In this document: positions 8,253 to 10,043 of the stretch, in pieces | Position numbering within the stretch: the first letter of the stretch is position 1 | Layout of the letters: each line of letters opens with the position of its first letter | NCBI GenBank assembly: GCA_024195585.1 | Contig: SWBL01000717.1 | Coordinates: 1-10,043, forward strand | DNA: 10,043 bases | Source: Aureobasidium sp. EXF-3400 | Taxonomy: Eukaryota; Ascomycota; Dothideomycetes; Dothideales; Saccotheciaceae | Direction of reading: 5' to 3' | Notes under the pieces: model-generated | What the model was told of the DNA's origin: nothing | The model's database searches: none | Seen by the model: the letters and a program-made list of their open reading frames with translations, nothing else | Position numbers and translations under genes: made by a program

Positions 8253-8274
8253 ATCGGATCAAAGTCAATCCGAT
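8253..8274. repeat. 7-bp inverted repeat with 8-nt loop in the TenA-like leader
   Basis: ATCGGAT at 8253-8259 and ATCCGAT at 8268-8274 are perfect reverse complements. The centre is about 100 nt before the TenA-like start, so it could form a small hairpin in the mRNA leader or be a dyad operator. The stem is short and may be chance. Confidence 0.35.
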
Positions 8275-8364
8275 CAAGACGACTTGTTGAGACATGGCAC
8301 CCCATCCTATCCTTTGTGTATACTTGACCCTTCCTTGCGAGACCGGTTGTAGTACTCCGCAACA

Positions 8365-9072
8365 ATGGCTCCCAAGAAGCTCACCGACCATCTCCTCGCT
8401 CACAGTCCAGATGCCTTTACCTCCGCAACCAACCATCCATGGCTCCGTCTTGCCGGCACTTCGAAGCTGCCTACTTCAGCACTACTAGCCTGGTTGACAC
8501 AAGACCGCCTTTACATCTTCTCGTACATCCCCTTCATGGGCAACATGCTGTCCAAAGCCTCCATCCCCTCTGTCTCACGCGAGAAGTCGCTCGAATGGCG
8601 CGTTGCCGACTGTTTCATCAGTGCCCTTACCAACGTTCGAAGGGAACTCGGCATGTTCGAAGATGTTCTAAGGGAGCACTTTGACTGGAAAGAAGGAGGC
8701 GAGACAGCTACAAAAGAGACAAGAGCATACCAGGACATGTTTGCTGGTGCCGGTGCACCAAATCAGAGCATACTCGTTGGCATGACGGCACTGTGGGCGA
8801 CCGAGAAGTGTTACCTAGAGGCTTGGAAGTATGCCCTGAGCTTCAAGAATGAGGTGCCCGAGGACAGGAAGTCGCATGTGTTGCATACTACCCTGATACC
8901 CAACTGGACTTGTGACGAGTTTCAGGAGTTTGTCGTGAGCATTGGCGAGCTACTCGACGAGCTTGCTGAGGACATTGACGAAGGCAGCAAAGAGTGGGTC
9001 AAGTGTGAGCAAGTATGGAACCAAGTCTTATGGGCTGAGGAAAACTTTTGGCCAAAGGTAGCGCAGGAGTAG
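8365..9072 (+). CDS. TenA/thiaminase II family protein, Glu-type (TenA_E-like), 235 aa
   Basis: Heme-oxygenase-like all-helical fold of the TENA/THI-4 family. Family members hydrolyse aminopyrimidine breakdown products of thiamin so the pyrimidine half can be reused; Glu-type members have been linked to amino-HMP and formylamino-HMP salvage. Supporting sequence: HPWLRLAG at 24-31, LTQDRLYIFSYI at 44-55 with the conserved active-site Asp47, a Tyr at 122, LWATEKCYLEAWKYA at 143-157, and WAEENFW at 223-229 with Glu225 matching the C-terminal active-site Glu. Glu147 sits where Cys-type enzymes have the catalytic Cys, so I place it in the Glu subclass. Length is typical and no domain is fused. The start has an ideal context, CAACAATGGC. 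Intron-less coding frame. No signal peptide seen, so it is probably cytosolic. The exact substrate is inference. Confidence 0.9.
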   Translation: MAPKKLTDHLLAHSPDAFTSATNHPWLRLAGTSKLPTSALLAWLTQDRLYIFSYIPFMGNMLSKASIPSVSREKSLEWRVADCFISALTNVRRELGMFEDVLREHFDWKEGGETATKETRAYQDMFAGAGAPNQSILVGMTALWATEKCYLEAWKYALSFKNEVPEDRKSHVLHTTLIPNWTCDEFQEFVVSIGELLDELAEDIDEGSKEWVKCEQVWNQVLWAEENFWPKVAQE

Positions 9073-9509
9073 ACTCGTACAAGTATTATGAGCTCGATGA
9101 ATTCTACTTGGAGCCTGGAGGCATAGTACCAGTATACTGTTAAATTATTCATCTTCTCTGCATGAAACAAAAGCATTGTGCAACCGTATCGTCAGTTTCG
9201 TACTCCCCATCATCGAATTCGCTGCGCCTCGCACTTGGCTCTGCTTTAGTATGCACAAAACAACAACAACAAATGATAGATATTGCAGAACAGCATGATA
9301 CAGAAATTGACTAGATCACGACTACCCATTGAGTAAGAGCGGTAACCTGTCATGAGCAACGAATGATGCGTGCCCTCGTCGTCGGGAGAGGAGCGTCTTA
9401 GCAGCGTCAGGGTCATCCCCACACAAACAGAAAATTCAGGGTCCAAAAAAGTTCATCCACCAAAAAAAGACATGTTCAAGATGGTATACCGACAAAAGAA
9501 AAATGTCAC
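9073..9509. other. Intergenic stretch: 3' region of the TenA-like gene and downstream flank of the tRNA
   Basis: About 437 nt with no credible gene. It holds the presumed 3' UTR of the TenA-like gene, AT-rich around 9120-9170, and a small CAA-rich run at about 9256-9273. Short ORFs on the minus strand have no recognisable sequence. Confidence 0.7.
9494..9503 (-). terminator. RNA polymerase III terminator of tRNA-Thr
   Basis: Read on the minus strand, a T5 run (9499-9503) starts 6 nt after the tRNA 3' end, followed by a second T4 run (9494-9497). This is the usual Pol III stop signal and backup. Confidence 0.85.
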
Positions 9510-9582
9510 TGCCCCCTGACGGAGTCGAACCGGCGACCTCGGCATTACTAGTGCCGCGCTCTACCAACTGAGCTAAAGGGGC
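9510..9582 (-). tRNA. tRNA-Thr (anticodon AGT), 73 nt, no intron
   Basis: A complete cloverleaf. The 7-bp acceptor stem (GCCCCTT with AGGGGGC, one G-U pair) carries discriminator A. The D arm GCTC/GAGC has an AGTTGGTA loop. The anticodon stem CGGCA/TGCCG closes loop CTAGTAA, giving anticodon AGT at positions 34-36. A34 is expected to become inosine and read ACU, ACC and ACA. The variable loop is AGGTC. The T arm has loop TTCGACT, with stem GCCGG/CCGTC containing one C-U mismatch. Internal promoters are clear: A box TAGCTCAGTTGG and B box GGTTCGACTCC. CCA is not encoded, as expected in eukaryotes. Confidence 0.97.
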
Positions 9583-10043
9583 TTGATGTAGGGGTGACAG
9601 AAAGGGAGGAATATGTTGTGGATGGAGAAAAGAGATTTCGAGGCGGGTGCACGGACGCCGAGGCGTTGCGCGAATGCAAGGCGGTGTCCGAGTCGCTGCC
9701 GATCGAAGAGGAACCAAAAGAGACCAAGTCGACGAGCGGAAGAGCAGGAAACAAGCAAGCCAAGTAGATGGAACAATGTCAGAGGACTTGGAAGCAGGAA
9801 AAGGTTCCAGGTTGAAAGACAGCATCGAGTGAGGTCAATGGAAGATCAGCCTTGGCACTTCTCCAACTAAATCGCGGAGGTCGGCGAACAAAAGTGCCTT
9901 CAGGCTTCTTCGCGCAGACCGCCTTTGCGGCAGAACTTTATCTGAAAGTCTGGAGGCGAGATTTTTCGACGAGGAGCCCGTCGCAGCAGAGAAGGATTTC
10001 GGTCAGTTCTCGCAACAAGAACCCAACCCCCACCACAACAACA
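9583..10043 (+). promoter_or_regulatory. Gene-free stretch, probably promoter and leader of a plus-strand gene starting beyond the window
   Basis: No convincing coding frame in 461 nt; the overlapping Arg-rich ORFs here have no protein-like features. The final bases (ACCACAACAACA at the edge) are like the A/C-rich leader that usually sits right before a fungal start codon, so a gene probably begins just to the right. A GATA-type site (TTATCT, 9938-9943) and a small CCGC/GCGG hairpin near 9920-9931 are present but not informative alone. Confidence 0.4.

Larger units (their letters stand above)
7843..8364. promoter_or_regulatory. Divergent promoter and leaders between the HOS3-like and TenA-like genes
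   Basis: About 522 nt between two start codons facing away from each other, so it must hold both promoters. Visible structure: two copies of GAATATT followed by TTGATTCA (7868-7881 and 7935-7955), a strong 5' splice-like GTAAGT at 8025-8030, a short CCGCG/CGCGG hairpin at 8191-8202, and a 7-bp inverted repeat ATCGGAT/ATCCGAT at 8253-8274. An out-of-frame ATG at 8294 precedes the TenA-like start. I see no protein-coding frame worth calling here. Confidence 0.75.

Noticed and set aside
8032..8352. 106-codon plus-strand open frame before the TenA-like gene
   Set aside because: It begins at TTG rather than ATG, stops 10 nt before the true start and has no recognisable sequence; better explained as leader.
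7843..8364. TPP riboswitch in the leader of the TenA-like gene
   Set aside because: Expected because of the thiamin link, but I find neither the CTGAGA nor the ACCTGA core motifs of the thi box.
9436..9825. 129-codon minus-strand ORF
   Set aside because: It reads straight through the tRNA; the LAQLVERGTSNAEVAGSTPS-like peptide is the familiar false translation of a tRNA gene.
9613..9870. 85-codon Arg-rich plus-strand ORF and an overlapping 61-codon ORF
   Set aside because: Composition is biased, with no protein-like pattern; both are out of frame with each other and fit GC/GA-rich non-coding DNA.
9919..9932. CCGC-CTTT-GCGG hairpin
   Set aside because: A 4-bp stem is too short to call a regulatory element without further evidence.

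Overview
The window looks like nuclear DNA of a filamentous ascomycete, most likely a dothideomycete (inference from overall style, not from a marker gene). It has long, nearly intron-free genes in compact spacing, short GT-AG introns of about 55-120 nt, CT-rich leaders with A at -3 before start codons, an intron-less tRNA with internal A and B boxes and a Pol III T-run, and a Hos3-type histone deacetylase with long disordered tails.

Layout, left to right. (1) 1-1201, minus strand: a gene of unknown function whose 3' end lies beyond the left edge. It has one 58-nt intron and runs into a (GAA)19 tract read as polyglutamate. (2) 1202-2117, minus strand: ambiguous. Four open stretches joined by plausible splice sites in matching phase could encode a 190-aa protein, or be upstream exons of gene 1, or be non-coding; no model is satisfactory because the spacing to both neighbours is very tight. 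(3) 2118-3884, minus strand: a 588-aa, highly charged, largely disordered protein with an AT-hook core, a KEN-box motif and a helical C-terminal motif, probably a chromatin or cell-cycle protein. (4) 3885-4341: its leader region, with a 72-codon ORF in the same frame separated by one stop. (5) 4342-7842, minus strand: a full-length Hos3/HosB-like histone deacetylase of 1166 aa, catalytic residues intact. (6) 7843-8364: shared divergent promoter with short repeats. (7) 8365-9072, plus strand: a TenA-like (thiaminase II family) protein of the Glu-type subclass. (8) 9510-9582, minus strand: tRNA-Thr(AGT) with its terminator. (9) 9583-10043: no gene seen; the last bases resemble the leader of a plus-strand gene starting just outside the window.

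The genes do not form an obvious pathway cluster. The deacetylase and the AT-hook protein are both likely chromatin-associated and lie in tandem, which may be coincidence. I see no transposon, CRISPR array or clear new system. The most useful leads are the unannotated exon chain at 1281-2092, the AT-hook/KEN protein, and the in-frame upstream ORF at 3945-4163.
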